DNA of 64,000 bases from Mycoplasma bradburyae (GCF_024339025.1 NZ_CP101415.1:682001-746000), one strand, 5' to 3'. Counted from the first letter of the stretch, positions 1 through 12,179 are shown. A program made the numbers and translations. The notes: generated by a model from the sequence alone, not told the origin.

Positions 1-6
1 AAATAA

Positions 7-3000
7 TTAGTTATTAACGTTAAATTGGTAATCAACACTTATAACTGTTTTAATTTTTTTGTTGTTTTGATCATCAGTTGTATTCATGTTTTCAATCTTA
101 ATAGGAGATTGTTCTACTGCTTTAGCATTTTCTGAAATATATTGAACATTCCCTAAATCTAATGGTTCAACAAATTGGTAATCACTATCAACAAAATCAA
201 TTTGGTAAGAATGACCAGGTTTTAATAATGCGTCACGATATTTACCCATAACAGCGTAATCTGTTAGCCATGATGTATAACCATAGTCTTCTATTGTTTT
301 CTTAGTTGATGCATCACCTTGTTTTTGCAACCAGAAGATGTTATTAGTTTTCTTTGTATTAACTTTTAGATATACAGCTTGGTTAGTTCTTTCATCAGTA
401 AATCTTAAATAAGAAATTTTCTTAGCTAGATCATTTGAAACATAACCATATAAAGCTAACGCGTCAAGGTATTTGTTTCTAAATAAACCTGATACCGATC
501 TCTTAGATACACCATAGTTATATAGTTGTGATAAGAAGAATGCTTCTGGTCTATTAGTTACTTTATTACCTTTGAAGTCTTTGGTTCTAATATTTGAATC
601 AATGATTGGATCTCGATTATCATCGTATAATGTTGAACCGATCGTTTCTTTTTCAAAGTGATCTTTGAAATATCCATTATTCTTAGATATGAATCTACCA
701 AAGTAGTTAGATGATCTTGATTCACGATCTTTGAATACTTTTTTAGTAAATTCACCAAAGATTTTCTTTCTTAATTCAGCTTTAAGATCTTTAAAGTCGT
801 TTTGCGCTTTTTTAAGAGCTTCACCCGCTTTAGTTTGTTCTTCTTTAGCAGCAACAACAGCTTCGTTCATCATGTCGTTACCGTTATCAGCTAGAACTTT
901 ATTAAAGTTAGCTTCAGCTTGTTTAGCTGCTTCAACAGCTTCTTTTATCTTTTTAAGCGGTTCAACTTGTTTAGTAATAAGTTCTTCATAGTATTTAGTA
1001 TATCTAGGTCCTACAAAGAATTTTTCTAATGAACTAGCAAGATCTGTAATCTCATATTTACCTTCATTAAGTTTAGCAATCTTCGTACCATCAACGATGT
1101 AGTCTAAACCACTGATAGCTTCAGATAAACCTTTTAGATAACTTGGCGTATTAACAAAGTCTTCTGAATTAGGTACATATGTTGTTTGAACATAGTCTCT
1201 AGTTAACGTTTCAGCAATTGAATACACATAGTCCGTAAATTTATCATTTAGTAACGGTTCAATTCTTGTGTCGTTGTAGTTGATTACATCACTTGAAGAT
1301 AACCCAGGCGAGAAGTCACCGAATAAGAAGTCAGAGAACAAGAAATCAACTTTACCTCTGTTAGCGTATCATAGAATGTTACCAGATAACAGTAATAAGT
1401 CATGTAAGCTTAGTCTGTCTTGTACTTCTGTTAATTTGTTATCAGTAATGAATTTTGCAAAGTATTTTTGCAATCTGTCTGCATCGAAGAATACAGCAGC
1501 ATCTAGATCTGAAGTTAATTCATCAACATAGTATTTATTGAAGTTTCTATCTAACATTGTAATTCCATACAATTTAGAAAATACAGCTTGGTTTTTAACT
1601 AAATCTGTAGCAGGCGAGAAGTCTTTAACAGTGATGAATAAGTTAGAGTGTCTGAATAAGTAAATAGCATAGTTTGCTAATGCTTGATCTTTTGCAGTAG
1701 AATTAGAACCTGCTGCAGTTACCGCATCTCTTAACGGTTTGCTTTCTTCAGATGTATCAGTGCTAACTAATTTTTCAATTTCAGCTAATTCAAATTTAGA
1801 TTTAGCATAATCAACATTTCAGTTATATTGTTTGGTTGTAGAATCATAAGTTGCTTTAGAATAGTCTAACGAACCAAAAGCTAATAATTCGTTTAGATCT
1901 TTCGCTTTAATCGAAGTTTTCTTAACATCTGATGTTGTTGATTCATAAATATCAACTTTTAAATTATTTTTTAGAGATTCAAGAAGTTTTTTATCTAAAT
2001 CGGTGCTTGAAACAGAATAAGGGTTAAAGGTTAAGAAAGTGCTGTCTTCAATTTTCTTTAATGCTGTTTTTTTTTCGTCACCTGAAGCAGGTTGCCCTCT
2101 CATTCCGTTTGTGTTTGTTCCTGGTTTTATGCTAGCAGCATTGATTTTTCTATTTAATTGAACAAAACCTTCTAAAACGTTTTTATTTTGGTTGTTAGAT
2201 TCACCTTCAACGTAAGATATAAAACTATCTGTATCACCTCTTGCATTTATAGGTTTAGATAGAACACCAACAGCTTCTAAAAATGAATATACAAAGTTTT
2301 TATTAAATAACCCAGATGTTACTTTTAGATCGTTTTCTCTAGCAACACTTTTTATTTGTTTAGAAATACCATCATCAACATTCGCTATTTCACCTAAGAA
2401 TTTGTTCCCACTAACATAAGGAAAAACATATTTATCGTATTTAGAAAAGTCAGTAATAGAATCTGAACCTTTTTTTAACAAAGCAAGTATTTTGTTAGCA
2501 TCAGATTTTACATACGCATCAGAACCACCTTTTCAAGTCCCTTTTTTGATTGCTTTAGCAATATCTTCTATGTTAAAGTATCCGAAAAGTAAAGTTTGGA
2601 ATTCATTAGTTAAACCGGGATCTATTGCAAAATAACTATAACTTTGACGAATATCATCAAATCCGTTTTTAGCAGAATTTAATTCATCTGTGCCATTACG
2701 GGTTTTAATTTTTTCGACTAGGGTTTCTACTCCTTGTGAACCGAAAACAGTGCTAATAGTTGATGAAATTTCTCCACCTAAAACAGTACCTTGACCATCT
2801 CAACCATTGTCTGATAATCGCTTGTTAATAGTAGCAGTTATAGAATCAGTTATGATTTTTACTTGTTTATCAACATAAGCTAATTCATCAGCAGTTAATT
2901 CAACATTAAGTGGAACTTGAATAACTGGTGTTCCGTCTTTGTTGAACATGTTGATTTTGGTAATTACATTATTTTTACCAGATTGTGTTTCGTAAATTTT

Positions 3001-5523
3001 AAATGTAAGTTTATCATTTTCTGAAACAAAAACTGATTTATTTAATAACGGATTGCCAGCACCATCAGTTAACTGACTAATGATTGATTGAGCTGTAACT
3101 TGAACCCATTTATATTCAGGAGTTTGCATAGCTTCTTGTTTTTTCATGAAAGCTTTAGCAATGCCTGAAATTGACGGGTTTAGCGTTCCTGAGTCAGAGT
3201 CAAAAGCATTAGCAAAAAATAGATCACTTAAAGCAACACCTCGTAATTTCGCTGCTTCTACTATCCCTGCAAAGTCTTGTAAGAATCGGCGTTTTTTGTT
3301 TTTTAAGACATTACCAATCTTATCATTAGCTTTATCAGTTCCTCAGATATCTTCAATCTTTTCAGTTTCAAAACGAATTACTTTATTATTTTCATCCAAA
3401 ATTCCGAATCTGAATCTAATGAATTTACCAGTATCAGTAACTTCACCATTCGCATTAACACGAACGATTTCTAAATTAGTTCTAGCTTCTAAATAATTAA
3501 TTAAAGCTTCATAAGAATAGAATGAAGCATCATTTGCTCCACCTCTAGTTGATAAACCACCAACGACTACTGGGTTGTTTTTATCAATATAAGCATTCCC
3601 TTGATCTAGTGTGTAGTGGTGACCATATTCGTGGGTCGCTACGTATTTCAAGAAGTCAATTGGTAACCCATCAAATCCAGGTACTAAAGCAGATAAAACT
3701 GTCGGAATCCCAATACGGTCGTTTGGTGTAAACCCTCTAAATTTACCTTCAACTACTTTGTATTGATAAACACCTGAATTATCAATTGATTGTTCAATGT
3801 GCGGTCCATCTAGTTGTCTTAATAGATAAGGATATTTTTTAACAACTTTTTTGATTAAACCATTATATACTTCAGCATACACTTGATAGCTTCTAGAATC
3901 TAATCCAGTTAATGGATTACCTTCTTCATCTTTAGCTTGACTGTCAGTTGGTGAATAGAATAACGAAATTGGGTTAATACCACCTTTATAACCAATTGCA
4001 TCTAAGAAATCATCAAATCCTGCTGGTGAATAATCATTGCTTTTGTTTGCGACAAATTCTAATGACGTGTTAGTAGCTGGAGTTGTTGATAAATCTTGTA
4101 AATTAGCTTTTAGAGTGTATTCTTTAGCTTGTTCGTTAGTAGTTTTTTCAAAACTTAATAGTTTATATTTCTTAACGCGCTTTTGTTGAACTGGATAGAT
4201 TAGTTCTTTAAGTTCATTATTTTCATTAATCGCTTCTACAAAAAGTTTATAGAAGTGATTAATATTTTTATTATCTTTATAAAGATAAAATTCTTTATCT
4301 TTATAAGCATCAATGTCATAGAAATTTAGGAAACTATTAATCTTATCTTTATATGTAGCTAACAATGATTTATATGAAATAAATTTATTATCAGTTAAAT
4401 CATTTAGATCAAGTTTGATTTCTTTGGTTGTTTCTTGATTTTGATCATTCGTTTGACTTAAAGTTAAGCTAATTGAAGGTTGATTAGCACCTCTTGGAGC
4501 TTTAACTTCTTTGATCGCTTTAATTTTATAAGTACCAAAGTCTTGATAAGTAACACTAGCTAATGATGGGTATTTTTCTTTTAATGATCCTAGATCAGTT
4601 TCACTAAAACTAGCACTTACAATAACTGGTTGTTCGTAAGTGGTTGATGTAACCATCATTGTTCTAGGATCTTTTGTTTCTGTAGGAGTTCCTAAATAAA
4701 CTTTAACTGATTCATCTTTTAACTTACTAGGACGATAGATTTCACCAAATCCAGTTTGTAGATCATTTTTTAAAGCACTTTCAAACGGAATATTATTTAA
4801 AAAGTGATCTAAATTCTTTTTGCTAGCTTCACTAGCAAAAACACTATAAGTTAAAGCATCATCTGAGTTACCAACACCTGATAAAGAAGAATAAATTGGT
4901 AAAGAACCAAAGAAAGCATCTGGAAAGAATTTAATTTCACTTACTTCTTTATGTAATGTTGAGTGAGACCCTAAGGTAATAGCATTACCATTTTGTTCTA
5001 CCCCTGGAACTAATCTAAATGAATCAAGCGTTAAAAGATCAGGACCTCAAGCAACATTGGTAATAAATCAGTTACAGAATTCTAAGAATTGCTTTGGTCT
5101 TACCGCTAGTACATATTCGTCAAAGAAACTAAATGAACCATATTTAATTTCTAAAACAAACGGTTCACCATAACGTCTGAAATACTCATTAAAGAAATCA
5201 TCAAAGCCATACTTTTTATTCGTATTATCTAAGAATCAGAATTTTGTAGCATCTTCTGATATCTTAGCCGTAACCCTAGATTTAGTTCCATTAATAATTC
5301 TAAGTTCTGGGTTTAATACTCCATTTTGATCGTAGATCTTAGAATAATCATTATCAAATAATGATTTATTAACCGGAGATAATGTCCCGTTTTTTTCACT
5401 CGAATTCTCTGCGAATCCAATCATAGCACCAACGATACTACCAGATCCAACAGCGATTACTCCAAGTGCCAAACCTACTTTAAAGAGTAATGATTTTGAT
5501 TTTAATGATCATTTTTTTATCAT
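7..5523 (-). CDS. PDxFFG-family membrane-anchored putative zinc metalloprotease (1838 aa)
   Basis: One continuous frame if UGA is Trp; under the standard code it breaks into six fragments. The ATG at 5523 has an AAGGAAA Shine-Dalgarno about 10 nt upstream. The N-terminus is basic (MIKKWSLKSKS) and is followed by one hydrophobic, glycine-rich segment (about residues 11-35) with no lipobox Cys, so the protein is probably anchored by an uncleaved N-terminal helix and faces outward. The signature PDAFFG lies at about residues 201-206 (4902-4923), placing it in the mycoplasma PDxFFG family. An HEYGHH motif (HExxH zinc-protease signature) lies at about residues 631-636 (3616-3633) with aromatic and acidic residues after it. 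The remaining ~1200 residues are long and lysine-rich, with a helical stretch at 4.4-4.8 kb of coding sequence. Family function is unknown; proteolysis of host or surface proteins is inferred from HExxH only. Confidence 0.85.
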
Positions 5524-5562
5524 TGATCTTGTATTTCCTTTTCTTTTTTCTGTAACTGCGTT

Positions 5563-5606
5563 AAAAAAATAGTGATTGCCCACTTCCTGAAGCAATCACT
5601 ATTTTT
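5563..5606 (-). terminator. Perfect hairpin with T-run, terminator or attenuator upstream of the PDxFFG gene
   Basis: On the minus strand AATAGTGATTGC pairs perfectly with GCAATCACTATT around a 12-nt loop, and seven Ts follow. It ends about 40 nt before the start codon at 5523, so it either ends the upstream small transcript or attenuates the PDxFFG gene. The other strand also has a T-run, so it could stop transcription in both directions. Confidence 0.8.
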
Positions 5607-5691
5607 ATATATCTTTAATCTGTATAGGTCGCTTCTGTGTGTTCTCTTCTTCTTATACCAAGCAACCGCGTTAAACTTTATTATTGTTTAT

Positions 5692-5835
5692 TTATCAATT
5701 ACCCAGCGAGTCTTTATTCGTGTTATCAATCTTGTTCATAATAATAAACTTAGAAGACATCTTATTGATATTCTTCTTGTTTCTATTATTATCATTGATA
5801 ATCACTAAACTGTGAAATTGATAGTTTTTTAACAT
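5692..5835 (-). CDS. Possible 47-aa small protein or leader peptide
   Basis: Small open frame starting MLKNYQFHSLVIIND and ending DSLGNW, where the last Trp is UGA, then TAA. It is rich in Asn, Lys and Ile, with no membrane segment or signal peptide. A TATAAT -10 box (5849-5854) lies 13 nt before the ATG, so the transcript would be nearly leaderless. It sits between the solute-binding-like lipoprotein and the PDxFFG gene, upstream of two possible RNA hairpins and a terminator. It could be a leader peptide, an independent small protein, or chance. Confidence 0.35.
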
Positions 5836-5848
5836 AATTACTAAATCT

Positions 5849-5854
5849 ATTATA
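5849..5854 (-). promoter_or_regulatory. -10 box TATAAT for the leader of the PDxFFG gene
   Basis: A perfect TATAAT on the minus strand. Transcription would start near 5842 and run through the 47-codon ORF and the terminator hairpin towards the gene starting at 5523, giving an untranslated leader of about 320 nt. Confidence 0.5.
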
Positions 5855-5886
5855 ACATAAAAACACTAACTATAAGATTTTTATAT

Positions 5887-8277
5887 TTAAGGCTTGTAAT
5901 TATATCCATATTCAGATAATGGTAATACTAAACCGCCCATACGTTCATTTTTAGAAATTGATTCATACCATTCTGTACCTTTATAATTAAAGATTCCATA
6001 AGGAGCTACAGAATAGTAAAAATTGGCTCCTTGTTGAATTAGTTTGGCTAAATCTCTTCATTTAATAAAAGCAATTAACCCGGCTCTGAAGATTCTTGCA
6101 TTATCGCTGTCAAAATCATCTAAAAATCTGGCAGCCACCTCACCAATATTAGACTGCGCTGCATTGTTTACATACGGTTTGTTCGATCAAACTGTATGGT
6201 TAATTCTTTTAACCTTGCTTACTTTAAGATTTTTTAAATATTTAAAAGTATCTACTGTATGTATCGTGTTAGATCTTAGGGAATTGATATCTAAAAAACT
6301 TAAACCATCAGCTCGATTAAAGCTTTGAACTAACGCAACAAGATCAGTAGCGCCGTATTGTTGAACAATAGTCTTAGGAACTTTTTTATTAGTTAAAGTA
6401 TTTTGTAAAATGTTGAAGTAGTTTTCATTTTTCTTGAAAACAATATCGTTATCTGAAATACTATTTAAATAATAAGGACCTATATAATAAGCGTTATTTA
6501 ATAATGCTTGGTTGGCATTATTATTCTTATTACTATACCCACCAAAGATATTGGCTATATCAGATCGATTAGTGTCTACTTGGTTGTCGCTATTTAACAC
6601 AATCTTGCCTAGGGTTGAGTTATCCTTATCTTTCTGAGTTGATAGTCTTAAGTTTTTAACACTATCAGCTAAATGAGGACGTGGTCTGAATGCTCCGTTA
6701 TTAGAAATAAAGATTAATAAATTAAAGTAAGGTTTAGTTAGATAAATATTTAATTTATCATCTTGAGTTTGAGTAAAATCACCGATATCATAATCGTTTG
6801 AATTCACTTCAACATCAGGATGTGAAATTGTTTTAGTTAAATCAACATTAGCTTGATTTAGGTAGTTACCATTAGGATTGATACCTAACTTATTAGATAG
6901 ATGGTAAATTTCCATCCCTCTTTCCCAATCTTTAGCTGATAGTGACCATTGATCTTCACCTTTGTAGTTTTTTCATTTGAAGTTTGTATCAATATCGAAT
7001 TCATATCTAGTAGCTTTGAATACTGCTGCATTTAGTTTTGGTTCACTGATATCAATATTATAAGAATCATAAAGGACCGCTTTTTCTTCTTCTGATAAAG
7101 CGTTTTTATCTTGATCTTTACGCAAGATAACACTTAATAAGTTGTTTTCTTTATCATATAACTTAATTTTTTTAGCAAGCTCAAGTGTTACTATTTGTTT
7201 AGCATCAGTAGCTTTAGTAGCTACATCTTCGTATTGAATTGTAGTAAGCCCAGATAAAGTAGTATCAAATCCAAATTCACTAACAGTAAATAGTTGTTCA
7301 TTAAGTGGAGCTCATCTTCCGTCATTAATAAACGGATTAAATTTAATTGCTGTTCTTAATATCGAGTTATCATCTGGTGCTACTATATCTCTATATTGAA
7401 TTGAATCAATATAACCTCAACCTGGTTTAATTAAGATGCGATTAAACTCTTCTCGACCTAATGAATGCGTAGGTAAAAACAATAATCTAGAATCTAAAAA
7501 GTCAATTAAAAATTTTGAGCGCTCTTCTGAAGGAACTTCATCAGTCGATCCAAATTGTCAATCTGTAAGAATCAATGAAAAATTATTATTATCAAAACTA
7601 AATAATGCATTGTTATCTTGTTTTGACTGTTCAAAACTATCAGTAAAATTTTTAAATACTTTATTAGATAATAAGTATTCCTTCAAGTTGTTAGCTACAA
7701 CAACGAAATATTCTCCCTTTTTATTGATATATTCATCAGTTTTTTTAGTAATCAATACTAAAAAATCATATAAAGGTTTAATTGAATTGTTAAAATATTG
7801 CGTTCAGAAATAGACTTCTAAATAAGGAACTATATGTTGGTATGTTGTAGATCAACGTAATGAGCCTAGAGTAGAATTACCATTCGGGTTTCAGTCGGGA
7901 ATTGAAATTCTAGCTGATTGTGGATTATTAAAATTAAACTTAATTTTATTATTAGATAGGTTTTCAATAGCATTTTTAAGATTATTTCAATAATCTGATT
8001 GCGATAAACTAAAACCCACATCTAATGATTTATAGTTAGCAATAAAAGGTTTGGTGCTAGTTGCTCCATATGAATCTAATGCTTTAAGTCAAGTATCGTA
8101 ATTAACTTGGATATCTCTTAAACCTGAAGCATCTTTAATAACAAAACTTTTATTTTTATCAATATAAGGACTATCAACTTGCGAGTTTCTAGCACAAGAA
8201 GAAACAATAGTTGCGCATAATAAACCGCTAATAGTTAAAAACCTTCTCGTTTTTTTTAATAATTTGTTATTTTTCAT
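5887..8277 (-). CDS. Lipoprotein, solute-binding-protein (family 5/OppA)-like (796 aa)
   Basis: One frame with UGA = Trp, ending TAA at 5887-5889. The N-terminus is a lipoprotein signal: MKNNKLLKKTRR, a hydrophobic stretch, then lipobox IVSSC (Cys about residue 28). In the C-terminal half, the stretches GPYYLNSISDNDIVFKKN and FRAGLIAFIKWRDLAKL resemble the GPYxL...NPxYW and F/VRxALxxAIxRxxL motifs of bacterial extracellular solute-binding proteins family 5 (oligopeptide binders). The length suits the enlarged OppA-like lipoproteins of mycoplasmas. No permease or ATPase gene is adjacent, so it would serve a transporter encoded elsewhere. The family call is by eye and moderate; a surface lipoprotein is certain. 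Confidence 0.7.
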
Positions 8278-8358
8278 TATTCTTAATATCTTCTATTAAT
8301 TCTAACTAACAAACAGCAGTTTTTGTTAAATAACGCTTTTCTAAAATTTGTAATAAAA

Positions 8359-8383
8359 AACTTCAAGCTTAACGCTTGAAGTT
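8359..8383 (-). terminator. Intrinsic terminator of rpsB
   Basis: On the minus strand a 10-bp stem (AACTTCAAGC with GCTTGAAGTT) and a 5-nt loop are followed by a T6 run, about 28 nt beyond the rpsB stop codon. Confidence 0.85.
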
Positions 8384-8410
8384 ATATTAGATATAAACTA
8401 TAAAGCAAAA

Positions 8411-9382
8411 CTATTCAGCAATTTTTTCTTCTGTTGGTTTAGCTTCTTCTGTTTTAACTTGTTTTTTGTTAAAACCAGTACGATCACGGTTAACTACTGT
8501 TCTAGTTTCTTTTTTAACTAATTGTGGAATGTCAATTTCTTCATCCGGTTTGTAAGCAAACTTAGGAGCATTACCATTAGCAATAGCAACAGCATCACCT
8601 AATAAGTTAAGTAATAATGTAACCGAACGAATGTTGTAGTTATTAGCTGGAATTGGTAAAGTGATGATATTAGGATCAGAGTTAGTGTTACATAAAGCAA
8701 TAACTGGAATCTTTAATTTTCTAGCTTCAGTAACTGCATTTTTTTCTTTAACTGGGTCATCAATAACTATAACGTGAGGAAGTCCTTGCATGTCTTTTAT
8801 ACCGCCAAAGAACTTTTCAAGTTTAGCTAATTTTTTCATGATCATGATTTGTTCTTTTTTAGTATATTTAGTCAAATCATTATCACGAGTATGAATCAAT
8901 TTCTTAAGTTGATTAATTGAATTACCAATAGTTTTAAAGTTAGTTAAAGTACCACCTAATCATCTTTGATTAATGTAGTAAGTATTAGTTCTTTCAGCTA
9001 TTGATTGAATTAATTCTTGAACGCCTTTAGATTTAGTTCCTACGAATAAAATGTTCTTTTTAGCTTTAGCTGCTTCTGTTAAGTAGTTAAAAGCATCGTG
9101 CAATCTTTGATTTAAAATATCAGAGTTAATTAAATCGAATTGTGCACTGAATTGTGACATATTTCTAGGAATAATGTAAGGCTTCATTTTAGGGTTTCAT
9201 TTACGTTTAGCTACCCCGTTAAAAGCACCAACATCTAAAAGTTTTGTGTGAGTTACTAGAACTTTTTCTGTTGAATTTGCAGGCACTTGTTCTTCTTTAT
9301 TTTGAACTGTTGATTGTGCAGGTGATTCTTCTGCTTTTACAGCTTGTGCTGATTCAACATTTATATCTTCAAATAAAAACAT
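8411..9382 (-). CDS. rpsB: 30S ribosomal protein S2 with N- and C-terminal extensions (323 aa)
   Basis: Small-subunit ribosomal protein S2. The conserved core runs from VTHTKLLDVGAFNGVAKRKW through the WLGGTLTNFKT motif, GLPHVIVIDDP and the SDPNIITLPIPANN segment, then a C-terminal helix. It is longer than typical S2 (about 240-260 aa). There is an acidic, Gln/Ala-rich N-terminal extension of about 40 residues and a lysine/glutamate-rich tail of about 45 residues, both likely disordered. The ATG at 9382 is preceded by AGGTGA 12 nt upstream, so the N-terminal extension is genuinely translated. UGA encodes Trp in WNPKM and WLGG. It has its own TATAAT promoter and a terminator, so it is monocistronic here; no tsf gene adjoins it. 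Confidence 0.97.
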
Positions 9383-9419
9383 TTAAAAAAATGTTCACCT
9401 TTCTTAATTAATATTAATT

Positions 9420-9425
9420 ATTATA
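9420..9425 (-). promoter_or_regulatory. -10 box TATAAT of rpsB
   Basis: TATAAT on the minus strand 38 nt upstream of the rpsB start codon, with an AGGTGA ribosome-binding site (9395-9400) in between. Confidence 0.6.
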
Positions 9426-9486
9426 TCTACTTTATATATTTTATTAAATAGACCTAATATATTTTAAACTAAAAATAAAGCTTATA

Positions 9487-10080
9487 CTAAAAATTTCTCG
9501 CTTTTTCTTTAATTAGTTCTAAATTAGGATCCAAAATTGTTTTTGGTTCCTTATTTATATAGTCAACTTTAGTGCCACAAACTTTAATGAAATCAACTTT
9601 TGCTCCAATAAATTCGAAAGCTCCTTTAAGCATAGCTGATACATCACCAAAAGCGTATCAACCTTCAGGAGCTCCTTGAGTATTGATGATCATTACTTTT
9701 AAATGATCCATTAAACCAACTGATCCGCCTTTTTTTGAATATTTGTAACTAAATGTTTTATTAGCAACAAAAACTTTATCAATTCAATTTTTTAAAGTTG
9801 CTGGATAGTTAAAATTCGTCATAGGAGCAACTATTACTAATTTATCAACATTTTTAATTTGTTCAATTAAAGGATCTACATTTTCGTTTTTAAAGTATTC
9901 GCTAAAATTTTTAGAAGTTAATGTAACGCTAGCTTTTTCTTCTTCATTAAGATCTAATCATTCAATTGAATCAGAAGGATTTAATTTAGCATATTCTGTT
10001 TCAAAAGCTTTAGCTATTTGATAAGAAAAACTCGCATCATTGACGATCGGCGAAGAATTAATAAATAGTATTTTACTCAT
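9487..10080 (-). CDS. azoR: FMN-dependent NADH-azoreductase / flavodoxin-like quinone reductase (197 aa)
   Basis: Full frame [11 protein letters not shown]...EKARNF ending TAG, with several UGA Trp codons. Flavodoxin-like fold: the phosphate-binding loop follows beta-1 ([14 protein letters not shown]), then [20 protein letters not shown], the canonical azoreductase signature with the NFNYP active-site loop. The APEGW and [10 protein letters not shown] stretch matches the C-terminal half of the AzoR/AcpD family. The length is normal for the family (about 200 aa). It should reduce quinones or azo compounds with NAD(P)H through FMN in the cytosol, giving protection against electrophilic quinones. 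It is transcribed alone; a 17-nt palindrome overlapping a possible -10 box upstream hints at regulation. Confidence 0.9.
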
Positions 10081-10137
10081 AATTTGTTTAATTAATATCT
10101 CTAAATAATATGTATGTAAGAATATCTAAATTATACG

Positions 10138-10154
10138 ACTATTATAATAATAGT
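10138..10154. promoter_or_regulatory. 17-nt perfect palindrome overlapping a possible -10 box of azoR
   Basis: ACTATTATAATAATAGT is a perfect inverted repeat. On the minus strand it contains TATAAT (10141-10146), about 60 nt before the azoreductase start. It could be an operator, or chance in AT-rich DNA. Confidence 0.3.
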
Positions 10155-10184
10155 TGTTCAGTTTGCTTTATCGCAATCTACTAA

Positions 10185-12137
10185 TTAATTTATATGTTTA
10201 TTACTGTGCTTGTTTAATTCCTTTGATTCATCTAATTCAAAATTATCTAAATGTTTATGTAGTCATTCTTGGATAGCATACAATCTACCGATTCTGCAAT
10301 ACGGCGTTCCATTTCTTGATAGACCATGAGAGTTATTTTTAAATAGTAATAATTTCGTATCAACATTATTAGCTAATAAGTTTGTATAAAGACCGTATGC
10401 TTGATCAATAGGGCAGCGATAGTCATTAAGTGAATGAATAATTAATGTTGGAGTTTTTACATTTTTTATAAATGTTGAAGGACTTTGTTTTTTAACTAGT
10501 TCTTCGTTATATTCACCCTTACATATTTGGTCATTTGGAAAGTCTAACGCAATGTCAGAATTATAGAACATTGTTTGCCAGTCATATATACTTCTTTGAG
10601 TGATTGCGGCTTTAAATTTATTTGTATGAGAAATCATTCAATTAGTCATAAAACCACCATAACTGCCACCCATAACAGCTACATTATTTTTATCAACATT
10701 TTTAGAATATTTTTCTTTAAATTCTTCGGCAAATTTAATTAAATCTTCATAATCAACAGTTCCATATTTCGATCTAATATCACTGAACTTTTCACCGTAA
10801 CCATCAGATCCTCTAGGATTCATAAAAATTACAAATGCATTACAAGATGAAAGCATTCTCATTTCATGTTGGAATGATGTTGAATATGCAGTTTTTGGAC
10901 CTCCGTGAATTTGTAAAACTACCGGATATTTTTTATTTGTATCAAATTTTTCAGGGTAAATCACATAACCTATATGTTTATAAGAATTGTTTTCAAATTC
11001 AAATGTCTCAATAGGTCTAAGTTTTTTGTAACTATTATTTATTTTTTGGTTATGATTAGTTAATCGATTTAATTCATTAGTCTTTGGGTTATAAAAATAC
11101 AACTCATTAATTTCGTTTCATGTGATGTAATTTAATAAAAATTTTTCATCATTAATTTTCAAAAAACTCAAGATATTACCGGATAAATTCGATATTTTTG
11201 ATATTTCTTTATTACTTATTTTAAATATTTCTTGTTTATCTTTATATGTCGATATTTTATAAACATCTTTATCGACATGACTAAGTTTTTTAATACCATA
11301 AGTATGATCAACATTTACAGAATCTCAAAAAGAAATATCGTATTTACTTTCAATTCTAGTCAATTTGCCTTTATTATCTAAGTTATACCAATCCCCATTT
11401 TGATTCATCCCTATTCTAGAATAATCATTAATGCTAACAATTAAACGGTTTTTATCAGTTAAATAAAAATCATAAATAGTCTTTTTATCTTCAATTCTAA
11501 TTAGATATTTTTTTGCGTTATTTAATAGATTAAACCATTTTAGACCACTGTATCGACTATTTATTTGATCCTTATTGTATTCTTGATAAGAATAATAAAG
11601 ATTTGAATCATTTAGATAAAAATCTGTTACCATTTCATTTTTATCTGATAATTCCACTATCGTTTTATCTTTTAAGTTATATTTAACTAATTTGATTTCT
11701 TGGTTATGACAAAAATCACTAGAACCATCAGAGTAAAATGGAATTCTTCTTATGACTTCATATTTATCATTAACATTAGTTCTAATTAGCATTAGATAAG
11801 TATCTTTATCAAGAACTTTAATCTTATTAATTTCCGTATTCTCTAATTTCAAGAAATTAATAATCTTGTTTTTCTTGTAATCGTATACAAAAAACTTATC
11901 TTTCTTTTGAAGCAATAATTCTTCATCATTAAGTTTATTGACTATTGTATAGTTATCAAGAATTTTGCATCTTTTAGGTTTTTTATCGGTTAAATTAATA
12001 ACTCATACTTTTTTATCGTATTTATCCTTACTTAAATTAAATTTATTAATTTGATAAAATATTATACTTAACTTATCCAAATATATTTCATTGTTAATAA
12101 ATTGGTATTTAGATAGATCATTTATTTTTACATTCAT
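10185..12137 (-). CDS. S9-family prolyl oligopeptidase / acylaminoacyl peptidase-like serine peptidase (650 aa)
   Basis: Three fragments in one frame, joined by UGA Trp codons; ATG at 12137, TAA at 10185-10187. No signal peptide is visible, so it is probably cytosolic. The N-terminal 380 residues look like a degenerate beta-propeller of short strands with D/K/Y repeats. The C-terminal alpha/beta-hydrolase domain begins near PVVLQIHGGPKTAY, the oxyanion HGGP motif. The nucleophile elbow is GGSYGG (about residue 485), the acid is probably Asp in HSLNDYRCP and the His is in NNSHGLSR. This order is that of peptidase family S9. It would trim peptides imported by oligopeptide transport to supply amino acids, a role inferred from family and lifestyle. 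It is divergent from the next gene across only 42 bp. Confidence 0.88.
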
Positions 12138-12179
12138 GTTGCTGATGAAATAATTTATTAGTTTAATTACTCAATAATT

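Noticed and set aside
7-5523. Six adjacent fragmentary genes, suggesting a decayed gene
   Set aside because: All fragments lie in one frame and the gaps are UGA codons read as Trp, so it is one intact gene. The same applies to the HMW1-like, amino-acid permease and lipoprotein genes.
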